NCBI RefSeq assembly: GCF_003434055.1
Contig: NZ_QVEX01000001.1
Span: 993,824-1,057,823 of the forward strand
DNA from: Enterocloster aldenensis
GTDB taxonomy: Bacteria; Bacillota; Clostridia; Lachnospirales; Lachnospiraceae
DNA length: 64,000 bases
Direction of reading: 5' to 3'
The position numbers were made by a program, and so were the translations under genes. Below the pieces are notes generated by a model, which was not told the DNA's origin, did not search any database, and was given only the letters and a program-made list of their open reading frames with translations. Positions 54,718-63,322 of this stretch are shown piece by piece (the stretch's first letter is position 1; every line of letters starts with the position of its first letter).

Positions 54718-55558
54718 TATCCGTCTCACTTGAACCTGTTCCGATAATATTCATCCTTCCGATACATTCCATACCCAGGCCTTCTGCCACTGCGCGGCTG
54801 GCCTGGTTTTTTGTTTGGATCATGGCGCACAGCCTTGCTCCAAGCACTTCATGGGCATAGTCCCTGATGGCTGCGGCTGCTTCCCTGGCATATCCCATAT
54901 GGCGGAAGGGGCGGAAAATGTGATATCCCAGTTCCAGCCAGGGCAGGCATGGTTCCTGCCCCTGCTTATCCGGGCCGGAATACGAAGCACCGGACAGCGC
55001 AGCACCGGAATCTATAGCACCGGATAGCGCAGCACCGGAATCTATAGCACCGGACAGCGCAGCCTCAAACCGGCTGAGCATGCCTTCCATGTCCTTGGGC
55101 AGCCGCGGATTGGATACGCCAGCCATCCCCACCAGCGCGCCGCTCCCCTTCTCCTCCAATGCCCATGTCCCATATTCATAGAAACCATACTGCTTTTCAA
55201 TGTAATGGGCCAGCAGCTCCGGGGACCGGAATACTTTTTCCTCCACGCCGTACTCTTCTTCCGGTATGCGGCCCGCGTCTTCTTTCACAAACTCCCTGAT
55301 AAGCAGACGGCCCGTGGTCCCGATTGTCCATGGAAGCCCCAGGTGGCGGCGCAGCACCAGCTCTGCCAATTCCCTGGACGCGGACATGAAATCCGGTATT
55401 ATGTAATGGGCGCAGGTGATATTCCATTTATTTCCATTTCCTTCAACGCCAATAATGGCCCTTCCGGCTGCTTTTGCTGCCAGAAGGGCCTCAGGCTCAT
55501 CTGATATGACCACCGGATGGGACCTGCCATCCAGTACTATGCTGTATTCGATTACCAT
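54632..55558 (-). CDS. GNAT-family N-acetyltransferase with repeat-expanded linker
   Basis: About 308 residues. Residues ~1-85 form an extra N-terminal domain (MVIEYSIVLDGRSHPVVISD); the GNAT core follows (GRLLIREFVKEDAGRI, TWALEEKGSGALVGMAGVSN, FRHMGYAREAAAAIRDYAHE, the acetyl-CoA loop; AEGLGMECIGRM), RimJ/L-like. A 15-bp DNA repeat inserts ALSGAIDSG units in the core, and a 30-bp duplication gives a doubled DIIGTG near the end. The start at 55558 has AAGG at 10 nt. The end overlaps the opposite gene by 86 bp. Substrate unknown. Confidence 0.75.
   Translation of the reverse strand: MVIEYSIVLDGRSHPVVISDEPEALLAAKAAGRAIIGVEGNGNKWNITCAHYIIPDFMSASRELAELVLRRHLGLPWTIGTTGRLLIREFVKEDAGRIPEEEYGVEEKVFRSPELLAHYIEKQYGFYEYGTWALEEKGSGALVGMAGVSNPRLPKDMEGMLSRFEAALSGAIDSGAALSGAIDSGAALSGASYSGPDKQGQEPCLPWLELGYHIFRPFRHMGYAREAAAAIRDYAHEVLGARLCAMIQTKNQASRAVAEGLGMECIGRMNIIGTGSSETDIIGTGIQSSEEPLLYAERWTSRPDKADS
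54704..54755. repeat. 30-bp-period duplication at convergent gene ends
   Basis: ACCTGTTCCGAT(G/A)ATAT repeats at 54704 and 54734 (19 of 22 bases identical); the first unit holds the stop codon of the + strand gene. Confidence 0.65.
54986..55064 (-). repeat. 15-bp coding minisatellite in the GNAT gene
   Basis: Five consecutive 15-bp units starting AGCACCGGA (54986, 55001, 55016, 55031, 55046), alternating two variants. Confidence 0.8.
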
Positions 55559-55589
55559 ATGCGGCCTGCCTTCTGTTTCTGTACCGTGA

Positions 55590-56108
55590 TCAGCATGTCT
55601 CCGGTTCCGGATATGTCTCCCCAAAGGTTTCCACTGTCATGGATTTAATCTTCTGTTCCTTTAAAGGGCGGTCCTGGTAATCCGTCTGTACGGCCGCAAT
55701 CTTGTCCACAATATCCAGGCCCTCGGTAACCTTGCCGAATGCGGCATAGGAACCGTCCAGATGGGGGGAGTCCTTGTGCATGATGAAGAACTGGGAACCC
55801 GCTGAATCAGGAGCCATTGCCCTTGCCATGGACAGGACGCCCGGGGTGTGCTTCAGGTCGTTCTTAAAACGGTTCTGGGAAAATTCACCCTTGATGCAGT
55901 AACCCGGGCCGCCCATGCCGTTTCCGTTGGGACATCCGCCCTGAATCATGAATCCGCTGATTACCCGGTGGAAAATCTTACCGTCGTAAAATCCCTTGTT
56001 AATCAGGCTGATGAAGTTATTCACTGTGTTAGGTGCAATCTCAGGGTATAACTCTGCTTTCATTACATCCCCATTGTCCATGGTAATGGTAACTACTGGA
56101 TTGGTCAT
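55590..56108 (-). CDS. Peptidyl-prolyl isomerase (cyclophilin type)
   Basis: 172 residues, cytosolic. Cyclophilin core with KIFHRVISGFMIQGGCPNGN (catalytic Arg in FHRV), GEF, LSMARAMAPDSAGSQFFIMH and LDGSYAAFGKVTEGLDIVDK. Second gene of a MATE-ppi-GNAT run, RBS AAGGAG. Confidence 0.95.
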   Translation of the reverse strand: MTNPVVTITMDNGDVMKAELYPEIAPNTVNNFISLINKGFYDGKIFHRVISGFMIQGGCPNGNGMGGPGYCIKGEFSQNRFKNDLKHTPGVLSMARAMAPDSAGSQFFIMHKDSPHLDGSYAAFGKVTEGLDIVDKIAAVQTDYQDRPLKEQKIKSMTVETFGETYPEPETC

Positions 56109-56164
56109 AATGTCATTCTCCTTTTTGTCGCCGGCCGGATACCCCCGGCCTTATTCATTTCTAA

Positions 56165-57568
56165 CTATAACAAATTCTGTCCGGTTTGTCCAGCGGACTG
56201 CTTTTTCCTGTCTTCCTTCTGCATTTTCCCGAAAATGCGGGCCAGCATGATAACGGCCGCTGCCGCCAGCACGAACTCTGCCGTGAACTGGGCATAGGCA
56301 AGGCCATACAGCGGGAACAGCCAATTCAGCAGATAAAGGGCAGGGATTTCCAGCACAATCTTGCGCAGGATGGCAAAGCTTAAGGCAGCCCCTCCCATAC
56401 CGATGGCCTGGAACACGCCCACTGCCAGGAAATCCATGCACATGAAGGGAAGTCCCAGGCAGAAGCCCCGCAGGAATCTTGTGCCGTAGGCCACAATGGC
56501 ATCATTGTCCATAAATGCCCTTGTCATTATGCCCGCGCCAAAATAATAGCCCAGGGACACCGCCACCAGGAACGGAAGCAGGGTCTTCACGGTAAAGGAC
56601 ACGGTCTCCTTCATACGCTTATGGTTCCCGCTGGCATAATTGTAGCTGATAAGGGGCATGATTCCCTGGCAGAACCCCATGGCAACCTGCAGGGGCACCA
56701 TATTGATTTTCTGGGTAATGCCCATGGCCGCCACTTCCTGGGCCCCATAGGCAGATGTAAAATTGTTCAGGATTGTCATGCCCGTAACATTCAGCAGGTT
56801 CTGGATCGCAGCCGGTATTCCCACGCCGCACACGCCCAGCACGATTGCCTTTTGCATGGTAAACTTCCTGGGCAGTATGCAGACAAAGGTGGTCTTCCTT
56901 CTGACGTATAAAAGCACAAAAAAGTAAATACATGCAACACAGTTGGAAAGGAACGTAGCCAGCCCTGCCCCGGCCGCCCCCATATTAAGCCCCCATGGCA
57001 GGATGAAGATGGGGTCCAGGATGATATTTAACAGACAGCCGCTCATGGTGCCCACGCTTGCGTGGAGGGAGGCGCCCTCGGAACGGACCATATAAGCCAA
57101 TACCACGTTCAGGATAGCGGGAGCGGCGCCAAAGAGCACGGTCCACTTAAGGTATCCGGCGGTGGCCTCCATTGTATTGGGACCCGCCCCTAAAATACCC
57201 AGAAGCGGCCCCTGGAACACGGTGCACGCCAAGGAAAAAAGAACCCCGCAAAACAGGGCGCAGTAAAAACCGAATGCAGAACTGTGGCGCACCGCCTCAT
57301 AGTCCTTCCTGCCCAGCGCCCTGCTCATCATACTGGAGCTTCCCACGCCGAACAGGTTATTGACCGCGTTGAATGCCAGCAGTACCGGCGCGGCCAGGGT
57401 TACGGCCGCATTCTGGATGGGATCGTTCATCATGCCCACAAAATAAGTATCAGCCAGATTATAGATTACCATGACCAGAGAACTTAAGATGGTCGGCACT
57501 GCCAGCTGCATGACCGCCTTTGGCACCGGTGTCTGCTCAAATAAAACCGTTTTCTGGTTATCCATCAT
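56165..57568 (-). CDS. MATE family efflux transporter, paralogue 2
   Basis: About 467 residues, 12 transmembrane segments in two halves (AVMQLAVPTILSSLVMVIYN, then LADTYFVGM). The ATG at 57568 follows AAGGAGG by 10 nt. Transport substrate unknown. First gene of the run leading to the cyclophilin and GNAT genes; only distantly similar to the copy at 10758. Confidence 0.9.
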   Translation of the reverse strand: MMDNQKTVLFEQTPVPKAVMQLAVPTILSSLVMVIYNLADTYFVGMMNDPIQNAAVTLAAPVLLAFNAVNNLFGVGSSSMMSRALGRKDYEAVRHSSAFGFYCALFCGVLFSLACTVFQGPLLGILGAGPNTMEATAGYLKWTVLFGAAPAILNVVLAYMVRSEGASLHASVGTMSGCLLNIILDPIFILPWGLNMGAAGAGLATFLSNCVACIYFFVLLYVRRKTTFVCILPRKFTMQKAIVLGVCGVGIPAAIQNLLNVTGMTILNNFTSAYGAQEVAAMGITQKINMVPLQVAMGFCQGIMPLISYNYASGNHKRMKETVSFTVKTLLPFLVAVSLGYYFGAGIMTRAFMDNDAIVAYGTRFLRGFCLGLPFMCMDFLAVGVFQAIGMGGAALSFAILRKIVLEIPALYLLNWLFPLYGLAYAQFTAEFVLAAAAVIMLARIFGKMQKEDRKKQSAGQTGQNLL

Positions 57569-57697
57569 TTGTATACTACCTCCTTGCCTGGCGCAGCAGG
57601 CGGCTGCGCGCACTTCCTTTTATTCTATCACGGCAGGGATTGCAAAACAAGACGTTCATTTTTTGTCCTTTGGAATCCGGTAATGGGAGAGGGACCC

Positions 57698-57973
57698 TTA
57701 AGGGTCAGGATTACCCATCTGCTCTATCTGACTGAGGAGATTTCCATAGGGCTGGCCGTACATGTCATAAATCGGCCGGACCATTTCCAGGAATCCGGTT
57801 TTATCCTCAGGATAAATCATGTGTACTCCTGCCTTTTCCAGCACCTTCCATTGCCTGCGCTCATATTCAGTCCATAGCTCCCTTTGCCTTAAGGAGGATT
57901 CATATGCCGCCTGCCGGATGGTTTCCTGGTCCTCGGGGCTTAACGTTGCTGCTCTCCGGGTCAATGCCGTCAT
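57698..57973 (-). pseudogene. C-terminal remnant of a TRAP transporter binding protein (DctP)
   Basis: From about 57945 down to 57698 the frame reads TLSPEDQETIRQAAYESSLR ... EKAGVHMIYPEDKTGFLEMV ... PIYDMYG, the end of a DctP-type solute-binding protein (about 80 of ~340 residues). The N-terminal part is missing; upstream sequence is the broken GH28 gene in another frame. Not expected to be functional. Confidence 0.7.
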
Positions 57974-58862
57974 TGTTGGCAGCCTTGGTGCTGATATGGA
58001 TTCCCCTTACGGTCACATTGGTACAAAGCACGGGGTTGACCTCCCACATGGGGGAGCGGACAAGGGTGATGCCTTCCACCAGTACGTTTTCGCATCCAAT
58101 GACCTGGATGAAATTGGGCCTTAAGAAATGCCCTTGGCCAAATATGCGTTCTTCTACCGGCACACGGTTATTGTTCATATTAATCAGGGCCGTACGGTCA
58201 TCATCCTGGTAATCCGTCATATAATCCCTGGACATCCAGCACCATGGGGTGCCGTCACCAGCCTGCCCGTCCAGGGTTCCCTGTCCTGTCAGGGCAATAT
58301 TAACCGCGTCCTTGGCATAGATGAACGCACTGTAGTTATACATGGGCTGTCCTTCCCAGTGGGAATAGACCAGGGGATAATTATCATGATTGATATCCTG
58401 GGTAAACTGCAGCTTAGTCTTCTTGTCCTCCAGGCAGAGGTTCACATTGTCTTTCAGCGTAATGGCGCCGGTGTCATATGTACCTTCCGGTATGATTACC
58501 TTTCCGCCGCCCTTTTCAGAAACCTGGTCAATGGCTTTCTGGATGGCTGCCGTGTCCAGTTCATCATCATCGGCAACAGCGCCGAAATCCAATACATTTA
58601 CGGTAAAATCCGGAAATTCAGGGTCGTTTATATGGGTCAGTATCTCCTCTGCCATATCCCAGGTCATGCCGCCTTCCCCGCCTTCATCCCCGCTTTCTTC
58701 ATCCTGTGCTTCTGTTTGGTTCTCAGTTTCCATCGTCGTCCCAGCAGCCGTTGTAGATGGCGCTGCCGGCTGTGTATCTGCTGTTTCCTGGCTGCCGCCG
58801 CATGCCGTAAGCCCTATGGCTAATGCTGCTGCCAGGGAAATTCCCCATAACTTTTTTTTCAT
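57900..58862 (-). pseudogene. Truncated GH28-like lipoprotein
   Basis: Starts as a normal exported pectinase: lipobox LTAC at residues 18-21, an acidic linker (TEAQDEESGDEGGEGG) and the beta-helix start NVLDFGAVADDDELDTAAIQ. It reaches GHFLRPNFIQ and NNDGIDPES, the first catalytic motif, then leaves the family at about 57945, where the DctP remnant begins; the remaining GDD, GHG and RLK-type motifs are lost. 320 codons instead of ~500. Deletion between two former neighbours is the likely cause. RBS AAAGGAG is intact. Confidence 0.7.
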
Positions 58863-59078
58863 GACACTTGCTCCTTTAGTATATTCGGTTCATCCATTTA
58901 TAAGGCGCGCGTTCCTTATCTGACCTAATTATACTAATCCGGTCCGTGTCCGGACAACAGGACTTTTCCGCTATTCACAGCATTTTTCGGAACCAGCCCC
59001 CGAACCATGATTGTCCGGCATCCCACATAATGGCAGCATGTTCCCGTCAGCCTGCCGGCAGCCAGTCATAAAAGCCGT

Positions 59079-59118
59079 GTAAAAAAGGTCCTGTGGGGAC
59101 ATTTCCCCACAGGACCTT
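59079..59118 (-). terminator. Terminator of the pectin-degradation operon
   Basis: Perfect 14-bp stem (59085-59098 with 59105-59118) followed by six T on the minus strand, 32 bp beyond the isomerase stop. Confidence 0.9.
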
Positions 59119-59149
59119 CATCCGGACTCCATCCGGGCTTCAACCGCAC

Positions 59150-59995
59150 TTAAGCTTCATCATAAAGCGCTTTCATCCTGGCCCCGCACCAGGCGGCATT
59201 TTCCGGGACCGTGTTCTCCAGGGTGCAGTATAGGAACGGCTTCTGCTGTTTTATGAACTTCATGACTGATGTATAATCCATCTCGCCGGTTCCCGCGCCC
59301 ACTGCCTTCAGACCATGGCCTTGGGGCACACGGATGAAATCCTTCAAATGCACCATGGCAATATCCGGGCCCAGAAGCTCCATTGCTTCTGCAAATACCT
59401 CTTCCCTGCAATCCACATTGTCCAGATCCAGCATGTTCACCGGGTCGAACAGGATCTGAAGGTTGCGTGAACCAATCTCATCCAGCACGGTGCGTGCGCG
59501 CCTGGGATTCCATACAATGTGCCGCGCCACCGGCTCCAGGGCAAGGATTACGCCAAACTGTTCCGCACAGCGCACCACGGGCCTGATATTCCTTATAAAG
59601 GCGGACAGGGCCGCGTCCGTCCTGCATTCCGGGCAGTATTTATACTCCGGGTTGGGGGCTCCTGTTTCTGTTCCCACCATACCGCAGCCCAGGAGGGAGG
59701 CGAAACGGATATGGGCATAATATTTCTCAAGGGACACGCGGATTACCTCCGGGTCCGGATGGGCCAGATTCAGGTAGTTGCCGAGAACAGCCACATCCAT
59801 CTGGTTCTTCTCAAACAGATGCTTCAGATAATGGGCATAGCCGGGCGTAAGGGCAGAGGGGCCGCAGGGGTATTCCTTCATTGACTTGCTAAGGGCCAGA
59901 TGGACACAGGTATAGCCTTTTTTCCGCACAATGGGTAGCTGCTCTTCAATGGGCAGCTGTTCCGCGTCATGGAGGCGCAGTCCTAATTGGAGCAT
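59150..59995 (-). CDS. Sugar phosphate isomerase/epimerase-like TIM barrel
   Basis: 281 residues, xylose-isomerase-like fold. Likely metal ligands: Glu in ILALEPVARH, Asp in LQILFDPVNMLD, His in AMVHLKDFIR and Glu in LYCTLENT. Last gene of the operon, overlapping the GH105 end by 13 bp; it may process a monosaccharide released from pectin. Exact reaction unknown. Confidence 0.8.
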   Translation of the reverse strand: MLQLGLRLHDAEQLPIEEQLPIVRKKGYTCVHLALSKSMKEYPCGPSALTPGYAHYLKHLFEKNQMDVAVLGNYLNLAHPDPEVIRVSLEKYYAHIRFASLLGCGMVGTETGAPNPEYKYCPECRTDAALSAFIRNIRPVVRCAEQFGVILALEPVARHIVWNPRRARTVLDEIGSRNLQILFDPVNMLDLDNVDCREEVFAEAMELLGPDIAMVHLKDFIRVPQGHGLKAVGAGTGEMDYTSVMKFIKQQKPFLYCTLENTVPENAAWCGARMKALYDEA

Positions 59996-61104
59996 GGCTG
60001 ATTCCCCTTTCTCCTCAGCTGTTCGCTTACCGCCATCATGCAGGCAGCCGCGCCATGCTGGTTGTCGGGCATCTGTGCCTCACTTATGTAGTACTCCGGG
60101 GTTCCGTTGCGGTCCTTCCGGTTATGGGGGTCCGGTCCGGCGCCCAGGCCCGCGCTTGCGCAAATCCCGTGGAGATGCCAGCCATCCTCCTCCTTTTTAA
60201 GCCAGGTACGGCGGATGCCTTCAAGGACTTCACTTCCTTTGTCCCAATAAGAGCCGTCAAGCATCCCAAGGCGGACGCCCTTCATCAGGGCATAGGCTGC
60301 CATGGCGCTTCCCGATGTCTCAGGATAGTTGCCGGGAAGACCAGCATGGTCCACTACCTGAAGGAACATTTGGGATTCCCTGTCCTGATACTGCAAAAGG
60401 CCGTCCAGACCGTTTTTGAGCAGCACCACCAGTTCCCCTGCACGGGGCGTATAATCCTTTGCCAGCTCATATACATCTGCCAGCGCCATCAGGAACCAGC
60501 CTTCCGCCCGGCTCCATACCCCGGGGCTGCGGCCGGTTGCCGGATCCGCCCAGTCCGCCTTACGGCTTACGTCACACCCGTGCAGGTATAGCCCTGTCTT
60601 TCCGTCCCACAGCAGGCGGTGGGTGCTTTGGAACTGGTCCATGATATCATCCCACCGTTCCTCACCATTTTCCGCCAGGCATTTTGCATAGAATGGCATG
60701 GCCATATAAAGGCCGTCCAGCCACACCTGGTCGGGGTAGATATCCTTATGCCAGAAGTTGCCGGTGGATGTCCGCGGATAATGTTCCAGAAATGCATATG
60801 CCCTCTCAACCCCACGGCCATACCGCCCATCCCCGGTCAGATCCCGCAGGATCCGCAGGGACTTGCCAAAACTGACCTTGTCAATATTATGTTCATACTC
60901 TTTCCAATTGGCAACCCTGCCCTCCTCATCCACCAGCCACTTAGCGGCATCCAGGATATAACGGTTCCAGCGCGGACTGCCTGTGGCATCGGCCAGCATG
61001 GCTGCTCCTGTTACACAGAGGTCGTTCTTATAATTCCAGGGCCTTTCACTGAGGAAACGTGGAAATGCCGTCTCCATGTACTGTGAAAAATACTCTAACC
61101 ACAT
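59983..61104 (-). CDS. Glycoside hydrolase family 105/88 (unsaturated rhamnogalacturonyl hydrolase)
   Basis: 373 residues, alpha/alpha-barrel. Motifs match YteR/YesR: IYPDQVWLDGLYMAMPFYAK (catalytic Asp), PGVWSRAEGWFLMALADVYE and ETSGSAMAAYALMKGVRLG. Removes unsaturated galacturonyl residues from lyase products. No signal peptide, so it is cytosolic and acts on imported oligosaccharides. Between GH28 and the isomerase in the operon. Confidence 0.9.
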   Translation of the reverse strand: MWLEYFSQYMETAFPRFLSERPWNYKNDLCVTGAAMLADATGSPRWNRYILDAAKWLVDEEGRVANWKEYEHNIDKVSFGKSLRILRDLTGDGRYGRGVERAYAFLEHYPRTSTGNFWHKDIYPDQVWLDGLYMAMPFYAKCLAENGEERWDDIMDQFQSTHRLLWDGKTGLYLHGCDVSRKADWADPATGRSPGVWSRAEGWFLMALADVYELAKDYTPRAGELVVLLKNGLDGLLQYQDRESQMFLQVVDHAGLPGNYPETSGSAMAAYALMKGVRLGMLDGSYWDKGSEVLEGIRRTWLKKEEDGWHLHGICASAGLGAGPDPHNRKDRNGTPEYYISEAQMPDNQHGAAACMMAVSEQLRRKGNQPCSN

Positions 61105-61159
61105 ATCGCTTTATTCTCCTTCACACTCTATAAAATTCACCGGGCCGTCAAACGGCTGC

Positions 61160-63322
61160 TCAGATACCGGCAAAATCAGCAACCCGGTTTAATATCCCTG
61201 CAGCCTCTCCAATGGTAACAGGGCGCCGGGGCTTAAAGCATCCGTCCGGTTCCAGGCTCATGAAGCCAAAATACAGGGCGCGGGCCACATTGGTGCCGTA
61301 ATTATTGTTTACCAGGGCCGCATCCGCGCAGACAGGCATGGTGCTGGAGGCGTTGCGGTAATTCACGCCGCAGGCCTGCATGGCTACCGTGGCCATCTCC
61401 TGGCGGGTGACGTGGCCGTCCGGCATAAGCCGGGGCGCGTGGTCATACGCATGAGCCCCGGACACATGGCCTTTTGCATGAACCTCCGCATGAGCCCCGG
61501 ACACATGGCCCTCCGGCCCTGTCCGGTTCTCCGGCGCAAGGAACCCATTGCCCACCGCGATCCGCAGCGCATCACCGCAGTCCTCATCATCGTACCCTTC
61601 CCAGCGCAGCGCCGGGTCTGCCAATGGCAGCAGCATGCATGCCAGCTGTTCCCGGGTTATGATCCTGTCTGCCGGCATGGATGACGGACCCTCCCCCATT
61701 CCCCGGCAGTACAGCCGCTGCCACTCATAATCCCAGCGGCTGGCGGACAGGCCCTGGGGAAGGACACGGTACACGCGGCTGGTTTCGGCATTTCCCTTCT
61801 GGTCCATGACCGTCACCCGTATGAAATCAGCTGTCCCGGGAACCTGGAAATCTTCCCCTTCCCCGGCCTGCTGCCAGGAAACGCGGTCAGCGGACGTCTG
61901 CCACCTATACATAAAGTCCATATCCCCGCCGCAGGTCCTCCCTTGGGCCCGGACCCTTCCCCCCCTTACAGGGACGCCAAGGATGCGGACACCGCCCGGC
62001 CGTGGAAAACACTTTCCGTTAATCACCACATCGTCAACCACAGGCTCCTTCCAGTTCATGCTGCGCATGGGACGGGTCACCCCGTCAATACGGATGTTTC
62101 TCAAGGTCAAACCGGTAACAGGAACTTCATCAAATGCCTCCAGGAAAATCCCGTAGTCCCCCCCGTGGGCAATGATGTTTTCAATGGTTATATTATGGAA
62201 TACCGGCAGGTCACTGCCATTGCGCCCGTCTTCATAAAGCATGGTACCGTGGACCGCGGCCCCGTGGACATGGTCCATCACACTATCCGCCAGTATGATA
62301 TCCTCCACCCTGCCTCCGCGGCGGGCATTGGTCTTTAAGCGGAGCGCATAGGTCAGGCTGGGGCTGCTGAACCGGTTATTAACAGCCAGCACGCGGCGGA
62401 TTCCGCCGCTCATCTCACTGCCAAGGGCAATACCGCCATGGCCGTCTGCAAACTCGTTGTTTTCTATCAGTACGTCCTCACAGGGCATGCTGGCCAGGCG
62501 GCCATCCCTGTCCCGGCCGGATTTCAGGCTGATGCAGTCGTCCCCGGTGTCGAACCGGCAATTACAGATATGTACCCCATGGCAGCTCTCCGGATCGCAG
62601 CCGTCATTGTTGGCGCCGTGACTGTACAATGTGACGCCGTCCACGGACAGACTCCGGCACATCACCGGGTTCAGCTGCCACATAGGACTGTTTATCAGGG
62701 TAAACCCATGAAGAAGCACACGGCTGCAGCGGATGGGCTGTATGAAATTAGGCCTCAGGTAATGGCCCGGTCCAAAGACCCTCTCTTTAACAGGCACTCC
62801 GTCCACATTCATACGGCGCAGGGTCCGGCGGTCTTCCAGCTGAAGGTCCGGCTTATCATCTGACCATGCATCCTCCACCTGATGATGCCAGTTCCACCAG
62901 TGGCCGGAATCAGCGCCCCCGTCCAGGGTTCCTTCCCCGGTAACAGCAATATCATGGGCATCGCATGCATAAATCAATGGGCTGTAATTATAGCAGGGCG
63001 TTGCCTCCCAGTGGGAGAACACCACCGGGTAGTGAAGCTCTGGCTCTTCATTGACAAAGGACAGCACGGACTCCCTGTGCTGAAGGTGAAGCTCCACCCT
63101 GCTCTTCAGTTCCAGGGCGCCGGTGCGGATCGTGCCGCGGGGAAGCGTGAGCCTTCCTCCGCCTTCCCTGCTGATTGTGTCTATGGCCAGCTGCAGGGCC
63201 CGTGTCTGGACCTCCCGGCTGTCCGCAGCCACGCCGAACATACAGGCCGGGAACTCCCGTTCAGGAATATGCGGTCTTTCTATCTGTTTCAGGATTGTCT
63301 CCCTCAACTGTAATTTATCCAT
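61160..63322 (-). CDS. GH28 polygalacturonase-like protein with SLH-like C-terminus
   Basis: About 720 residues. Beta-helix pectinase with the GH28 motif set: ANNDGCDPESC (about 238), DTGDDCISLKSG (about 260), ADGHGGIALGSEM (about 294) and LRLKTN (about 328). After ~480 come a small fn3-like stretch and two or three SLH-like repeats (ITREQLACMLLPLAD, VTRQEMATVAMQACG, ARALYFGFMSLEPDG, then CFKPRRPVTIGEAAGIL), normally used to bind cell wall polymers. No signal peptide is visible at MDKLQLRETILKQIER. ATG at 63322 (AGGAGG at 6 nt) overlaps the esterase stop by 8 bp. Confidence 0.85.
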   Translation of the reverse strand: MDKLQLRETILKQIERPHIPEREFPACMFGVAADSREVQTRALQLAIDTISREGGGRLTLPRGTIRTGALELKSRVELHLQHRESVLSFVNEEPELHYPVVFSHWEATPCYNYSPLIYACDAHDIAVTGEGTLDGGADSGHWWNWHHQVEDAWSDDKPDLQLEDRRTLRRMNVDGVPVKERVFGPGHYLRPNFIQPIRCSRVLLHGFTLINSPMWQLNPVMCRSLSVDGVTLYSHGANNDGCDPESCHGVHICNCRFDTGDDCISLKSGRDRDGRLASMPCEDVLIENNEFADGHGGIALGSEMSGGIRRVLAVNNRFSSPSLTYALRLKTNARRGGRVEDIILADSVMDHVHGAAVHGTMLYEDGRNGSDLPVFHNITIENIIAHGGDYGIFLEAFDEVPVTGLTLRNIRIDGVTRPMRSMNWKEPVVDDVVINGKCFPRPGGVRILGVPVRGGRVRAQGRTCGGDMDFMYRWQTSADRVSWQQAGEGEDFQVPGTADFIRVTVMDQKGNAETSRVYRVLPQGLSASRWDYEWQRLYCRGMGEGPSSMPADRIITREQLACMLLPLADPALRWEGYDDEDCGDALRIAVGNGFLAPENRTGPEGHVSGAHAEVHAKGHVSGAHAYDHAPRLMPDGHVTRQEMATVAMQACGVNYRNASSTMPVCADAALVNNNYGTNVARALYFGFMSLEPDGCFKPRRPVTIGEAAGILNRVADFAGI
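61448..61510 (-). repeat. 39-bp-period direct repeat in the GH28 gene
   Basis: CGCATGAGCCCCGGACACAT plus GGCC occurs at 61448-61471 and 61487-61510, encoding two GHVSGAHA units in the SLH-like part. Confidence 0.75.
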
